This document shows positions 55,958 to 64,000 of a DNA stretch of 64,000 nucleotides, piece by piece. Source of the DNA: Saccharopolyspora gloriosae (GTDB lineage: Bacteria; Actinomycetota; Actinomycetes; Mycobacteriales; Pseudonocardiaceae); the NCBI RefSeq assembly GCF_014203325.1, contig NZ_JACHIV010000001.1, positions 2,729,501 through 2,793,500 on the forward strand. The letters are read 5' to 3'. The position numbers were made by a program, and so were the translations under genes. Positions within the stretch are counted from its first letter, which is position 1; every line of letters starts with the position of its first letter. The notes below the pieces were generated by a model. It had not been told where the DNA came from. It ran no database searches and was given only the letters and a program-made list of their open reading frames with translations.

Positions 55958-57017
55958 CGAGCCCGGCGGAGCCCGCCAGCACGCGAGCCGCGTCCTCGAC
56001 GATGCCCTCGACCAGTTCCGCGCAGCCGGGCAGCTCGTCGAGCAACCCCACGACCTGCCCGGCGGGCAGCACCCCCGCGTCGGCGTCGCCGCGCACCAGC
56101 GCCTCCCTGATCAGCATCGGGGTGTTCGCCGCGAGCAGCACCGCGCTCCACGGCATCTCCTTCGCGCGGCGCATCGCGAGCCCGTCGGCGATCAGCCGCC
56201 GCCAGGACATGCCGCTCATCGCCTTGAACGCGGCGGCGTGGCGCAGCGCGCCCGGCAGCCGCCGCAGCCTGCCGGTGGACTCGGCGCTCTCGGTCAGGGC
56301 GCTGCGCAGCATCCGGTGCGGCATGCCGTCCACCCGCGAGGTGACCTGGGCGTCGCCCGCGGCGGCGGCCAGGTAGCGCTGCTTGACCGCGTCGGGCACG
56401 GCGCTGTCGGAGGTCAGCAGGAACCGGGTGCCCATCCCGATCCCGGCCGCGCCGTAGCACAGCGCCGCGGCCAGCCCGCGGCCGTCGAAGAAGCCGCCCG
56501 CGGCGATCACCGGGATGTCCACCGCGTCCACCACCTGCGGCAGCAGCACGGTGGTGGCGACCGGGCCGGTGTGCCCGCCGCCCTCACCACCCTGCACGAG
56601 CACGGCGTCGGCACCCCAGGCCCGCACCTTCTCCGCGTGCCGCCGCGCGCCGACGGACGGGATCACGACCACGTCGGCGTCCTTGAGCCTGCCGATCAGG
56701 CGCTGGTCGGGCATCAGCGCGAACGAGGCCACCCGGACCCCTTCGCGGATGAGCAGGTCGACCCGCTGCTCGGCGTCGGCCGCGTCGGCGCGCAGGTTCA
56801 CGCCGAACGGATTCCCGGTGCGCTCGCGCACTTCCCGGATCGCCGACTCCAGCTGTTCCAAGCTCATGGTCGCGGAGGCGAGCACGCCGAGCGCACCGGC
56901 CTCCGCGGTCGCCGAGACCAGCCGCGGACCGGCCACCCAGCCCATCCCGGTCTGCACCACCGGGTGCCGCACCCCGGTCAACCGGCACAGCGCGGTGTCG
57001 AGCACGGGCGCGGTCAT
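55938..57017 (-). CDS. ipdC: ring C/D flavin oxidoreductase IpdC (NMO-like)
   Basis: A 359-residue FMN-dependent TIM-barrel protein: LCRLTGVRHPVVQTGMGWVAGPRLVSATAEAGALGVLASA, NLRADAADAEQRVDLLIREGVRVASFALMPD, VQGGEGGGHTGPVATTVLLPQVVDAVDIPVIAAGGFFDGRGLAAALCYGAAGIGMGTRFL. Immediately downstream of ipdA-ipdB, as in Rv3551-Rv3553, it is IpdC, which introduces the double bond needed before ring D opening (HIC-CoA to HIEC-CoA step; family knowledge). ATG 57017 overlaps the ipdB stop. Confidence 0.92.
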   Translation of the reverse strand: MTAPVLDTALCRLTGVRHPVVQTGMGWVAGPRLVSATAEAGALGVLASATMSLEQLESAIREVRERTGNPFGVNLRADAADAEQRVDLLIREGVRVASFALMPDQRLIGRLKDADVVVIPSVGARRHAEKVRAWGADAVLVQGGEGGGHTGPVATTVLLPQVVDAVDIPVIAAGGFFDGRGLAAALCYGAAGIGMGTRFLLTSDSAVPDAVKQRYLAAAAGDAQVTSRVDGMPHRMLRSALTESAESTGRLRRLPGALRHAAAFKAMSGMSWRRLIADGLAMRRAKEMPWSAVLLAANTPMLIREALVRGDADAGVLPAGQVVGLLDELPGCAELVEGIVEDAARVLAGSAGLVSRAES

Positions 57018-57760
57018 GCCCGGACCTCTCGGTCGCGGAGCCCGCCGGGGTCCAGCACGGTGCGGATGAGGTCGAGCTCCTCGGCGGTCGGCTGCCGCGT
57101 CTCGGTCACCGAGGTGGTGTCGAGCTCGAAGCCGGTGTTCTCCCGTACCTGCTCGACCGTCACACCGGGATGCACCGAGCGCAGCCGCATGGTCGCGCCC
57201 ACCCCGGCGAAGTCGAGCACGCCCAGGTTCGTCACGACGACCTGCACGTCGTGGAACCGCCCGGCGGCACCGACGGCCCGATCGTGCCCGACGCCGCAGA
57301 CCAGGTCGACGGCCTCCACGAAGATCCGCTTGCCGTGGTCGGGGACCCAGTAGTTGGTCACGTGGTTGACGGAGTTGCCCGGTGCGCCGCGCGCCCCGAT
57401 CAGCTGCACCTTCGGCCGGTCCCACGGGCCGATCCGGGAGATGTTCTGGTTGCCGTGCCGGTCGATCTGGGTCGCGCCCATCATCACCCGCCGCCGTCCG
57501 CCGGCCAGCAGGTCGAGCACCTGCCGGTACGGCATCCAGCCCTCGGTGGTCGCGCCGTCCCCGCCCAGCGGTGGCGTGTCGGCCAGCAGCACCGCTTCGC
57601 CGTCGGTCAGCAGCAGGTCGGGCGCCGTGGTCAGCCGGGCCAGCCGCGCGCCGAGCGAGGGGACGTGCCCGAACGGGGAGGCCAGCACCTCACCGGCGTC
57701 GCGCCAGCTGTCGGCGCAGGCCACGGCGCAGATCTCGGCGCGGCTCACGTCGTCGGTCAT
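57014..57760 (-). CDS. ipdB: IpdB, beta subunit of the ring C hydrolase (CoA-transferase fold)
   Basis: A 248-residue class I CoA-transferase beta-subunit-like protein. Segments: EICAVACADSWRDAGEVLASPFGHVPSLGARLARLT, GATQIDRHGNQNISRIGPWDRPKVQLIGARGAPGNSVNHVTNYWV, and LGVLDFAGVGATMRLRSVHPGVTVEQVRENTGFEL. IpdAB is a CoA-transferase-fold enzyme that instead hydrolyses the last steroid ring of COCHEA-CoA. The stop/start overlaps (ATGA) with both ipdA and ipdC indicate tight coupling. Confidence 0.94.
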   Translation of the reverse strand: MTDDVSRAEICAVACADSWRDAGEVLASPFGHVPSLGARLARLTTAPDLLLTDGEAVLLADTPPLGGDGATTEGWMPYRQVLDLLAGGRRRVMMGATQIDRHGNQNISRIGPWDRPKVQLIGARGAPGNSVNHVTNYWVPDHGKRIFVEAVDLVCGVGHDRAVGAAGRFHDVQVVVTNLGVLDFAGVGATMRLRSVHPGVTVEQVRENTGFELDTTSVTETRQPTAEELDLIRTVLDPGGLRDREVRA

Positions 57761-58620
57761 TCGGCCACCTCCCGTGCCGCGTCGACCGCGGCTTGGTACG
57801 CCTGTTCGTCCCCGCTGAGGAACTCCGCGCGGAACGCTTCCCAGCTCGCCGGGTCGGCGGCGCTGGCGGCGTAGCGCCGCTGGAACGCCTCGTCCCGGTC
57901 GTAGTCCGGGGCGCAGCCGGTGAAGTGCGCGCCGCGCGGCGTCTCGGCGACCGCGTCGGTGTGCGTCCGGTTCAGCAGCACCGACTGCACCGGCCCCGCC
58001 CGCAGCAGCTCCTCGGTGGGCACCACCCGCTCGCAGCTGACGTAGCCGTGATCGGCCGCCGCGCACATCAGGTCGTCGAAGTAGGGGTCCGGCCCGAGGT
58101 ACTGGGCGTTGCCGTGCCGGTCCGCGCGGTTGAGGTGCACCAGCGCCGCGTCGAGCCGCAGCGCGGGCATCGCCAGCAGTTCCTCGCCGTCGTCGTAGGG
58201 GGAGCGCACGGTGCGCAAGTCCGGGTTGAGCGCCGGGACGTCGGAGCCGAGCCCGGCCCTGGTCGGGTGGAACGGCAGCCGCGCCGCCGCCGCGCGCAGC
58301 CCGGCCAGCACCATCCCCTCGTCGTACTCGGCGACGTCGAGCTCGCCGCGCTGGCGGGCCGCGCGGAAGTGCGGGTCCAGCGGGATCGAGTCCAGCGAGA
58401 CGAACCCGAACACGACCTTGCGCAGCTTGCCCGCCGCGGCCAGCAGCCCCACGTCGGGCCCGCCGTAGGACACCAGGGTCAGATCCCGCACGTCGGAGCG
58501 CAGGATCGCGCGCACCAGCGCCATCGGTTTGCGCCGGGAACCCCAGCCGCCGATCCCGATGGTCATGCCGCTGCGCAGTCGTCCCGCGATCTCGTCGGGG
58601 GTCGTGAGCTTGTCCCGCAT
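57757..58620 (-). CDS. ipdA: IpdA, alpha subunit of the ring C hydrolase (CoA-transferase fold)
   Basis: A 287-residue CoA-transferase alpha-subunit-like protein: KLTTPDEIAGRLRSGMTIGIGGWGSRRKPMALVRAILRSDVRDLTLVSYGGPDVGLL, FGFVSLDSIPLDPHFRAARQRGELDVAEYDEGMVLAGLRAAAARLPFHPTRAGLGSDV, and VHLNRADRHGNAQYLGPDPYFDDLM. In characterised IpdA a glutamate in the active site replaces transferase chemistry; the EYDEGM segment here is the likely site. It lies 11 nt downstream of echA20 and upstream of ipdB. Confidence 0.94.
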   Translation of the reverse strand: MRDKLTTPDEIAGRLRSGMTIGIGGWGSRRKPMALVRAILRSDVRDLTLVSYGGPDVGLLAAAGKLRKVVFGFVSLDSIPLDPHFRAARQRGELDVAEYDEGMVLAGLRAAAARLPFHPTRAGLGSDVPALNPDLRTVRSPYDDGEELLAMPALRLDAALVHLNRADRHGNAQYLGPDPYFDDLMCAAADHGYVSCERVVPTEELLRAGPVQSVLLNRTHTDAVAETPRGAHFTGCAPDYDRDEAFQRRYAASAADPASWEAFRAEFLSGDEQAYQAAVDAAREVAE

Positions 58621-58631
58621 CGCGCGCCCTT

Positions 58632-59393
58632 TCACGTGTGCCGCCCGGAACCGCCCGGCTCGCCGAACGACTCCCGGACCTGGTCGGAGACTCCGCTGAG
58701 GTTGAGTTCGAAGGTGAACCCCTGCTCGAACCGGTAGCTGCGGTGGACGTCCACCGGGTCGATGCCGTTGAGGGATTCCTTGGCCCGGCGGATCACGAGC
58801 GGGTTCTTGTCCGCGATCGACTCGGCGAGCTCCCAGGCGGCGGTGTGCAGCCGCGCGGGCTCCACGACCTCCCAGACGGAGCCGAAGTCCGCGAGCTCGC
58901 GGGCGGTCGCGGTGCGCCCGGTGTAGAACATCGCCCGCGCGCGGTGCTGCGGCACGAGCCGCGACAGGTGGGTGGCCGCGCCGAGCGCGCCCCGATCCAC
59001 CTCCGGCAGGCCGAAGTACGCGTCCTCGGCGGCGATGATGATGTCGGAGTTGCCGACCAGCCCGATGCCGCCGCCGAGGCAGAAGCCGTGCACGGCGCTG
59101 ATCACCGGCACCGGGCATTCGTAGACGCTCTTGAACGCGTCGAAGCACCCGTGGTTGACGGCGATGAGCTTGGCGTGGCCGGGGTCGGCGGTGAGCTCCT
59201 TGATGTCGACTCCCGCGTTGAACCCGCGGCCCTCGGCCCGCAGGACCACGACGCGGGTCCGCTCGTCCGCGCCGGCGGCGCGCACCGCGTCGGCGAGGTC
59301 GTGCCAGCCCTGGGCGGGCAGCGCGTTCACCGGTGGGTGGTCCATGGTCAGAACCACGATTCCGTTGTCGTGGCGCCGAATCCGGATCGTCAT
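58632..59393 (-). CDS. echA20: ring D hydrolase EchA20 (crotonase family)
   Basis: A 253-residue crotonase-fold protein. It corresponds closely to Rv3550: TMDHPPVNALPAQGWHDLADAV, RAEGRGFNAGVDIKELT, ECPVPVISAVHGFCLGGGIGLVGNSDIIIAAEDAYFGLPEVDRGALGAATHLSRLVPQH, and YRFEQGFTFELNLSGVSD. EchA20 hydrolyses the cyclopentanone ring (ring D) of HIEC-CoA to COCHEA-CoA, the substrate of IpdAB. ATG 59393 lies 11 nt from the KstR2-type box, leaving no room for a leader with a ribosome-binding site; the message is probably leaderless or nearly so. Confidence 0.95.
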   Translation of the reverse strand: MTIRIRRHDNGIVVLTMDHPPVNALPAQGWHDLADAVRAAGADERTRVVVLRAEGRGFNAGVDIKELTADPGHAKLIAVNHGCFDAFKSVYECPVPVISAVHGFCLGGGIGLVGNSDIIIAAEDAYFGLPEVDRGALGAATHLSRLVPQHRARAMFYTGRTATARELADFGSVWEVVEPARLHTAAWELAESIADKNPLVIRRAKESLNGIDPVDVHRSYRFEQGFTFELNLSGVSDQVRESFGEPGGSGRHT

Positions 59394-59404
59394 GGCATCA
59401 CCAA

Positions 59405-59418
59405 ACCTAGCACTTGTT
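59405..59418. promoter_or_regulatory. KstR2 operator (one mismatch)
   Basis: ACCTAGCACTTGTT matches AnCAAGnnCTTGnT at nine of ten fixed positions (CTAG for CAAG). It is between divergent echA20-ipdABC and the SDR-SDR-fadA6 operon. Confidence 0.78.
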
Positions 59419-59494
59419 AGGTTGAGTTGATACGGTAGCAATCGCGGTGAAGTTCCCGCCAGAGGCGGAAAATCCCGAGTTCCCGGAGGTTGCC

Positions 59495-60277
59495 GTGGGC
59501 GTCGAGATCGACCTGTCCGGCCGGGTAGCGCTGGTGACCGGAGGGACTCGGGGGATCGGTGCCGGGATCGCCGCGGTGCTGCTGCGGGCGGGCGCGCGGG
59601 TGCACGTGTGCTCGCGCAACCCGCCGGAGCGGCTGCCGGAAGGCGCGGGGCGGCGGGCCGAGTTCCTCGCGGCGGACGTGCGCGACCCGGAGCAGGTGGA
59701 CGAGCTGATCGGCGAGGTCGTGCGCCGTTCCGGCGGGCTGGACGTGGTGGTGAACAACGCCGGTGGGGCGCCGCCGGTGGACACCGCCACGGTCTCGCCG
59801 CGGTTCCACGCGAAGATCGTCGAGCTGAACCTGCTGGCGCCGCTGCTGGTCTGCCAGCGGGCCTGGCCGGTCATGCGCGATCGTGGCGGATCGATGATCA
59901 TGATCAGCAGCGTGGCCGCGCGCCGCGCGGCGCCCACCATCGCCGCCTACGCCGCGGCGAAAGCGGGACTGGAGAGCCTCACCCGCACGCTCGCGCTGGA
60001 GTTCGCGCCGAGCGTGCGGGTCAACGCGGTGGCCGTGGGCGTGGCGCGCACCGAGAACTTCGCGGAGCACTTCGGCGCGGCGGCCGAGGATTCCGGGTTC
60101 GCAGACGGCATCCCGCTGGGGCGGCCCGCGGAGCCGGAGGAAGTGGGCCACGCCTGCGCCTTCCTGGCCTCGCCGCTGGCCGGCTACCTGACCGGCGACG
60201 TGCTGTCCGTGGACGGTGGCGGCGAGCCGCACCCGAACCTGGCCCGGATCGCCGCGGAGTTCCGGCCCGCGGACTGA
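59495..60277 (+). CDS. short-chain dehydrogenase (Rv3549c type)
   Basis: A 260-residue classical SDR: RVALVTGGTRGIGAGIAAVLLRAGARVHVCSRNPPERLP, LDVVVNNAGGAPPVDTATVSPRFHAKIVELNLLAPLLVCQRAWPVM, ISSVAARRAAPTIAAYAAAKAGLESLTRTLALEF, and YLTGDVLSVDGGGEPHP. It is the first gene of the SDR-SDR-fadA6 operon opposite echA20, as with Rv3549c/Rv3550. GTG 59495 follows GGAGG (spacing 5); an upstream GTG at 59447 is in frame but lacks a ribosome-binding site. The substrate is presumably a hydroxyacyl-CoA from ring C/D breakdown. Confidence 0.88.
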   Translation: MGVEIDLSGRVALVTGGTRGIGAGIAAVLLRAGARVHVCSRNPPERLPEGAGRRAEFLAADVRDPEQVDELIGEVVRRSGGLDVVVNNAGGAPPVDTATVSPRFHAKIVELNLLAPLLVCQRAWPVMRDRGGSMIMISSVAARRAAPTIAAYAAAKAGLESLTRTLALEFAPSVRVNAVAVGVARTENFAEHFGAAAEDSGFADGIPLGRPAEPEEVGHACAFLASPLAGYLTGDVLSVDGGGEPHPNLARIAAEFRPAD

Positions 60278-60326
60278 CCGGCGCTCCCCGGTGCGGACCC
60301 GCGAAGATCGACGATCGGAGGCAGCA

Positions 60327-61268
60327 GTGGGTGGAATCTGCGAGGGCAGGGTGGTCGTCGTGACCGGCGCCGCCCGCGGCCTCGGGCGCGCGCACGCGCT
60401 GGAGTTCGCCAGGCAAGGGGCGTCGGTCGTGGTCAACGACATCGGCGTGGCCCTCGACGGCGGCGGGGGAGACGCCGGTCCGGCCGCGTCGGTGGTCGAG
60501 GAGATCCGCGCGCTGGGCGGCGACGCGGTCGCCGACGGGTCCGACGTCGCCGACTGGGGGCAGGCGGCGGAGCTCGTCGCGCGCGCGGTGGACACCTTCG
60601 GGCGGCTGGACGTGCTGGTGAACAACGCCGGTTTCGTGCGGGACCGGATGTTCGTGAACCTCTCCGAGCAGGAGTGGGACGAGGTGCTGCGGGTGCACCT
60701 GAAGGGCCACGCGGCGACGATGCGCCACGCCGCCGAGCACTGGCGGCAGCGGGCGAAGTCCGGTGCGCCCGTCGCGGCCCGCGTCATCAACACCTGTTCC
60801 GGCGCGGGCCTGCTGGGCAGCGTCGGGCAGAGCAACTACGCGGCGGCCAAAGCGGGCATCGCGGCGCTGACGGTGAACGCCGCCGCCGAACTCGGCCGCT
60901 ACGGCATCACCGCCAACGCGATCGCCCCGGCGGCCCGCACCCGGATGACCGAGCAGGTCTTCGCCGCCGACATGGCCCGCCCGGACGACGACGCTTTCGA
61001 CGCGATGGCGCCCGAGAACGTCTCCCCGCTGGTGGTCTGGCTGGGCAGCGAGGAATCCGCGCGGGTCACCGGCCGGGTCTTCGAGGTCGAGGGCGGCGCG
61101 GTCCGCGTCATGACGGCGTGGCGCCACGGCGCCGAGCACGACGCGGCCCGCAGGTGGGACCCCGCCGAGCTCGGCCCGGTGGTGCACGACCTGCTGACCC
61201 GAGACCCCACCCCGGAGCCGGTCTACGGCGCGACATCACAGCAATCGAGAGCGGGAGGATCGACATGA
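60327..61268 (+). CDS. short-chain dehydrogenase (Rv3548c type, MFE-2-like)
   Basis: A 313-residue SDR of the multifunctional-enzyme type: VVVVTGAARGLGRAHALEFARQGASVVVNDIGVALDGGGG, DVLVNNAGFVRDRMFVNLSEQEWDEVLRVHLKGHAATMRHAAEHWR, and INTCSGAGLLGSVGQSNYAAAKAGIAALTVNAAAEL. GTG 60327 follows CGGAGG. It matches Rv3548c in the same position of the KstR2 regulon. It probably oxidises a beta-hydroxyacyl-CoA ahead of thiolysis by FadA6. The stop overlaps fadA6 (ATGA). Confidence 0.88.
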   Translation: MGGICEGRVVVVTGAARGLGRAHALEFARQGASVVVNDIGVALDGGGGDAGPAASVVEEIRALGGDAVADGSDVADWGQAAELVARAVDTFGRLDVLVNNAGFVRDRMFVNLSEQEWDEVLRVHLKGHAATMRHAAEHWRQRAKSGAPVAARVINTCSGAGLLGSVGQSNYAAAKAGIAALTVNAAAELGRYGITANAIAPAARTRMTEQVFAADMARPDDDAFDAMAPENVSPLVVWLGSEESARVTGRVFEVEGGAVRVMTAWRHGAEHDAARRWDPAELGPVVHDLLTRDPTPEPVYGATSQQSRAGGST

Positions 61269-62431
61269 CCGAGGCGTACATCGTCGACGCGGTGCGAACT
61301 CCAGTCGGCAAGCGCGGGGGCGGGCTCAGCGGCGTGCACCCGGCGGACCTGTCCGCGCACGTGCTGCGCGCCCTCGTCGAACGGGTCGAGCTGGACCCGG
61401 GGCGGGTCGACGACGTGCTGTGGGGCTGCGTGGACGCGGTCGGGGCGCAGGCGGGCAACATCGGCCGCACGGGCTGGCTCGCGGCCGGGTTCCCGGAGCA
61501 CGTCCCCGGCGTGACGATCGACCGGCAGTGCGGCTCGTCGCAGCAAGCCGTGCACTTCGCGGCCCAGGCGGTGCTCAGCGGCACCGCGGACCTGGTCGTC
61601 GCGGGCGGTGTGGCGAACATGAGCGGAATCCCGATCGGCAGCGCGCTGCGTTCGGTGCAGGGGCTGGACTTCCCGACGGCCTACGGTCCCGGCTCGGGTT
61701 CCGAGGGGTGGCAGCAGCGCTACGGCGACGTCGAGGTCACCCAGTTCAACGGCGCGGAGCTCATCGCGCGGAAGTGGGGCATCTCGCGGGCGGAGATGGA
61801 GGAGTTCGCGCTCAGCAGCCACCACCGGGCGATCGCGGCGATGGACGAGGGCCGCTTCGACGCCGAGGTGGTGCCGCTGGCCGGGGTCGAGCGGGACGAG
61901 GGACCGCGCCGGGACACGAACCTGGACAAGCTCGCGGGGCTCAAGGCGTTGCGGCCGGACGGCCTGCTGACCGCGGGCGTGTCGAGCCAGATCTCCGACG
62001 GGTCCTCCGCGCTGCTGGTGGCGTCCGAGCGGGCGGTGGCCGAGCACGGGTGGACGCCGCGGGCGCGGGTGCACCACCTCAGCGCGCGGGGCGACGATCC
62101 GGTGTTCATGCTCTCCGCGCCGATCGAGGCCACCCGGTACGCGCTGGACCGCGCCGGGCTGTCGGCGGCGGACCTCGACGTGGTCGAGATCAACGAGGCG
62201 TTCGCCAGCGTCGTGCTGGCGTGGCAGCGGGAGATCGGCGTGGATCCGGCGAAGGTGAACCCCAACGGCGGCGCGATCGCGCTGGGCCATCCGCTCGGCG
62301 CGACGGGGACGAAGTTGATGACCACGTTGCTGGGCGAGCTGGAGCGCACCGGCGGGCGCTACGGCCTGCAGACCATGTGCGAGGGCGGCGGCACCGCCAA
62401 CGTGACGATCGTGGAGCGGCTCGGCGGGTAG
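61265..62431 (+). CDS. fadA6: ring C/D beta-ketothiolase FadA6
   Basis: A 388-residue thiolase corresponding closely to Rv3556c: MTEAYIVDAVRTPVGKRGGGLSGVHPADL, VDAVGAQAGNIGRTGWLAAGFPEHVPGVTIDRQCGSSQQA (nucleophile Cys89), [31 protein letters not shown] (His342) and GLQTMCEGGGTANVTIVERL (Cys372). FadA6 performs the thiolytic steps of HIP degradation. It is coupled to the preceding SDR. Confidence 0.95.
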   Translation: MTEAYIVDAVRTPVGKRGGGLSGVHPADLSAHVLRALVERVELDPGRVDDVLWGCVDAVGAQAGNIGRTGWLAAGFPEHVPGVTIDRQCGSSQQAVHFAAQAVLSGTADLVVAGGVANMSGIPIGSALRSVQGLDFPTAYGPGSGSEGWQQRYGDVEVTQFNGAELIARKWGISRAEMEEFALSSHHRAIAAMDEGRFDAEVVPLAGVERDEGPRRDTNLDKLAGLKALRPDGLLTAGVSSQISDGSSALLVASERAVAEHGWTPRARVHHLSARGDDPVFMLSAPIEATRYALDRAGLSAADLDVVEINEAFASVVLAWQREIGVDPAKVNPNGGAIALGHPLGATGTKLMTTLLGELERTGGRYGLQTMCEGGGTANVTIVERLGG

Positions 62432-62720
62432 GTGGCCCGGCGACAACTCGCCACGCCGGGCGCGGTGGGGAGGCACATCTCTCCTCCGCCCGGTGATCCA
62501 CTCGTGTCCGGTTCGGGAGTGGGCCGGGCCACCTCCCGAATGTCAGGAATCCTGCCTGGTCAGCGAGTTGTCGATCTGTCAGGTGGGGTCGCGCTCGCGC
62601 GCCCGCGCCCGGCCCGCGGAACCCGGTGATCCGCGGTCGCGGCGGGCGGCGCGAAGTGTGTTCTAGACCGCACGTGACCTTCTGAGGACATTTCACGTTT
62701 ACCTTGCCAAGGGCGAGGTT
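62432..62720. other. intergenic region after fadA6
   Basis: 289 bp. A 65-codon frame from 62432 shows no recognisable features and is probably not coding. No KstR or KstR2 box with full dyad symmetry is visible; only a half-site (GTTCTA, 62660-62665) occurs. A less GC-rich stretch at about 62690-62712 may hold the promoter of the next gene. Confidence 0.5.
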
Positions 62721-63773
62721 GTGATCCGGGAGGTTCGGTTGGTGGATGTGGACGTGGCGCGCGGGCGGCAGGAGTGGATCCGTCCTGGCGCGTTCGAAGT
62801 CGCGCCGGGGGTGCATCGGATTCCGCTGCCGATGCCGGGTGACGGCCTGCGCGCGGTCAACGTGTACGCCATCGAGGACGGCGACGGCCTGGTGCTCGTG
62901 GACGCGGGCTGGGCCCGGCCGGAGGCGCGGGACGCGCTGGAAGCCGCCCTCGGCGAGCTCGGGCACGGGCTCGGCGACGTGCGCCGCTTCCTGGTGACCC
63001 ACCTGCACCAGGACCACTACACGCTCGCCGTGCGGCTGCGCGCGGAGTTCGGCACCACCATCGCGCTGGGCGCGGGCGAGCGGCCGTCGCTGGAGGCGCT
63101 GCTCGCGGGCACGCACGACCGGCAGCTGTCCAAGCTGGAACGAGGCGGCGCGACCGAGCTCGCCGCGGTCGTCCGCGACGCCGTGGAAGGCGACCACGGC
63201 AAGCCCGCGGAGGACTACGAGGCGCCGGACGAGTGGCTGGCCGACGGTGCCGAGATCGAGCTCGCCGACCGGACGCTGCGGGTCGTCGAGACGCCCGGTC
63301 ACACCCGGGGGCACGTCGTGTTCGTCGACGAGCGGAACTCGTTGCTGTTCGCGGGGGATCACGTGCTGCCGCACATCACGCCGTCGATCGGCCTGGAGGC
63401 GGCGCGCACCGCGCTGCCGCTCGGGGACTACCTGGACTCGCTGCGGCTAGTCGGCGAGCTGCCCGACCTGCGGCTGCTGCCCGCGCACGGACCGGTCACC
63501 GGCAGCGCGCACGCGCGCGTGGACGAACTGCTGGCCCACCACGAGCTCCGGCTCGACCAGACCGCGGCGGCCGTCCGCGGGGGCGCGGCAACCGGGTTCG
63601 AGGTCGCCGGCGTCCTCGGGTGGACCCGCCGCGAGCGGTCCTTCGCGGACCTGGACATGTTCAACCAGATCCTGGCGGTCGGCGAGACCCTGGCGCACCT
63701 GGACGTGCTCGTGGCGCGCGGCCGGTGCGAGCGCACCACTGTGGACGGTGTCGACGGGTACCGGTCGATCTGA
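62721..63773 (+). CDS. MBL-fold metallo-hydrolase
   Basis: A 350-residue metallo-beta-lactamase-fold protein. The HxHxDH metal motif is THLHQDHYT (about residues 93-101), and further ligands appear in VETPGHTRGHVVF and FAGDHVLPHITPS, with a C-terminal LLPAHGP. This is the glyoxalase II/lactonase-like arrangement with an added helical tail. The substrate is unknown; thioester or lactone hydrolysis in steroid catabolism is possible because it lies next to kstR. GTG 62721 is the start. It converges with kstR. Confidence 0.85.
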   Translation: MIREVRLVDVDVARGRQEWIRPGAFEVAPGVHRIPLPMPGDGLRAVNVYAIEDGDGLVLVDAGWARPEARDALEAALGELGHGLGDVRRFLVTHLHQDHYTLAVRLRAEFGTTIALGAGERPSLEALLAGTHDRQLSKLERGGATELAAVVRDAVEGDHGKPAEDYEAPDEWLADGAEIELADRTLRVVETPGHTRGHVVFVDERNSLLFAGDHVLPHITPSIGLEAARTALPLGDYLDSLRLVGELPDLRLLPAHGPVTGSAHARVDELLAHHELRLDQTAAAVRGGAATGFEVAGVLGWTRRERSFADLDMFNQILAVGETLAHLDVLVARGRCERTTVDGVDGYRSI

Positions 63774-63814
63774 TGGCTCCCCGGTGCACCGCCCGATCGC
63801 GGCGGGTCGACGGA

Positions 63815-64000
63815 TCAGCGCAGCAGCAGGCGAACCGTGAGCTCCAGCCGGTTGGCCACGTCGGTGGCCGACGCGCGCCGGGTGACCCAGGCGACCAGGT
63901 TCGACAGCCACACGTCCGCGATGACGCGGGCGATCGCGCGCTGCTCCTCTGTGGGCTCGTCGTCACCGGTCGTCATCGCCCCGCTGAACAACGTCTCGGT
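63815..64000 (-). CDS. kstR: TetR-family repressor KstR, C-terminal part (cut by window edge)
   Basis: Only the last 61 codons are inside the window. They read DDEPTEEQRAIARVIADVWL, then SNLVAWVTRRASATDVANRL, then ELTVRLLLR. This agrees closely with the C-terminus of mycobacterial KstR (DVWLSNLLAWLTRRASATDV...), the master repressor of cholesterol import and side-chain/ring A-B genes. The DNA-binding domain is outside. It explains the ten KstR-type boxes in the window. It converges with the MBL-fold hydrolase gene 41 nt away. Confidence 0.88.
   Translation of the reverse strand, partial: TETLFSGAMTTGDDEPTEEQRAIARVIADVWLSNLVAWVTRRASATDVANRLELTVRLLLR

Noticed and set aside
62432-62629. 65-codon frame after fadA6
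   Set aside because: No ribosome-binding site, no motif, and it begins immediately after the fadA6 stop in high-GC sequence where open frames are expected by chance.
62652-62665. Possible KstR box upstream of the MBL-fold gene
   Set aside because: Only the right half (GTTCTA) is present; the AAC half is missing, so the dyad is not formed.

Overview
This window is a 64-kb steroid (cholesterol/phytosterol) catabolism locus from a high-GC actinomycete. GC content, GTG starts, mycobacterial-type gene order and the protein families suggest the Pseudonocardiaceae (Saccharopolyspora-like); this is an inference. Almost every gene has a recognisable counterpart in the M. tuberculosis KstR or KstR2 regulon. 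No tRNA, rRNA, phage, IS or CRISPR is visible.

Layout. (1) 1-9.1 kb: the N-terminal end of kstD (minus, cut by the window edge), a divergent KstD-like flavoprotein, and the ring A/B meta-cleavage genes hsaE-hsaG-hsaF, hsaA-hsaD-hsaC and hsaB. (2) 9.1-10.2 kb: two housekeeping-like genes (OsmC, Nudix). (3) 10.2-14.5 kb: fadD3 and fadA5 (minus), divergent from cyp125. (4) 14.5-15.5 kb: RidA and an HxlR regulator. (5) 15.7-20.3 kb: a five-gene minus-strand operon DUF35-ltp4-ltp3-F420 oxidoreductase-SnoaL. (6) 20.4-26.9 kb: an Rv3520c-like oxidoreductase, an acyl-CoA ligase, echA19, fadD19 and a nitronate-monooxygenase-like flavoprotein. (7) 26.9-31.2 kb: fadD17, fadE27, fadE26. (8) 31.5-36.4 kb: fdxD, a zinc alcohol dehydrogenase, hsd4A, an aldehyde dehydrogenase and a second SDR. 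(9) 36.5-46.2 kb: the Mce4 sterol importer (ATPase, yrbE4A/B, mce4A-F). (10) 46.1-48.4 kb: an apparently unrelated SDR/SnoaL/TetR set. (11) 48.6-62.4 kb: the KstR2 regulon for rings C/D (fadE33-fadE32-fadE31, an enoyl-CoA hydratase, fadE30-ipdF, kstR2, ipdC-ipdB-ipdA, echA20, two SDRs, fadA6). (12) 62.7-64 kb: an MBL-fold hydrolase and the C-terminus of kstR, cut by the right edge.

How it works together. Mce4 imports sterol. CYP125, FadD19/FadD17, FadE26/27, EchA19, Ltp3/Ltp4, FadA5 and associated dehydrogenases shorten the side chain. KstD and HsaA-D open rings A and B. HsaE/F/G process the C6 dienoate fragment. FadD3, FadE30, IpdF, IpdC, EchA20, IpdAB, FadE31-33 and FadA6 dismantle rings C and D. 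Ten 14-bp KstR-type boxes (TnnAACnnGTTnnA) and two KstR2-type boxes (AnCAAGnnCTTGnT) can be read directly.

The main unexplained feature is a roughly 175-190-bp dispersed element, with six full copies and one remnant. It is placed right after stop codons and, in every case, oriented with the upstream gene. Its core is a nested hairpin whose 16-bp outer stem changes sequence between copies while remaining fully base-paired in four of the six. That is covariation expected of a selected RNA or DNA structure, and I do not recognise the family.
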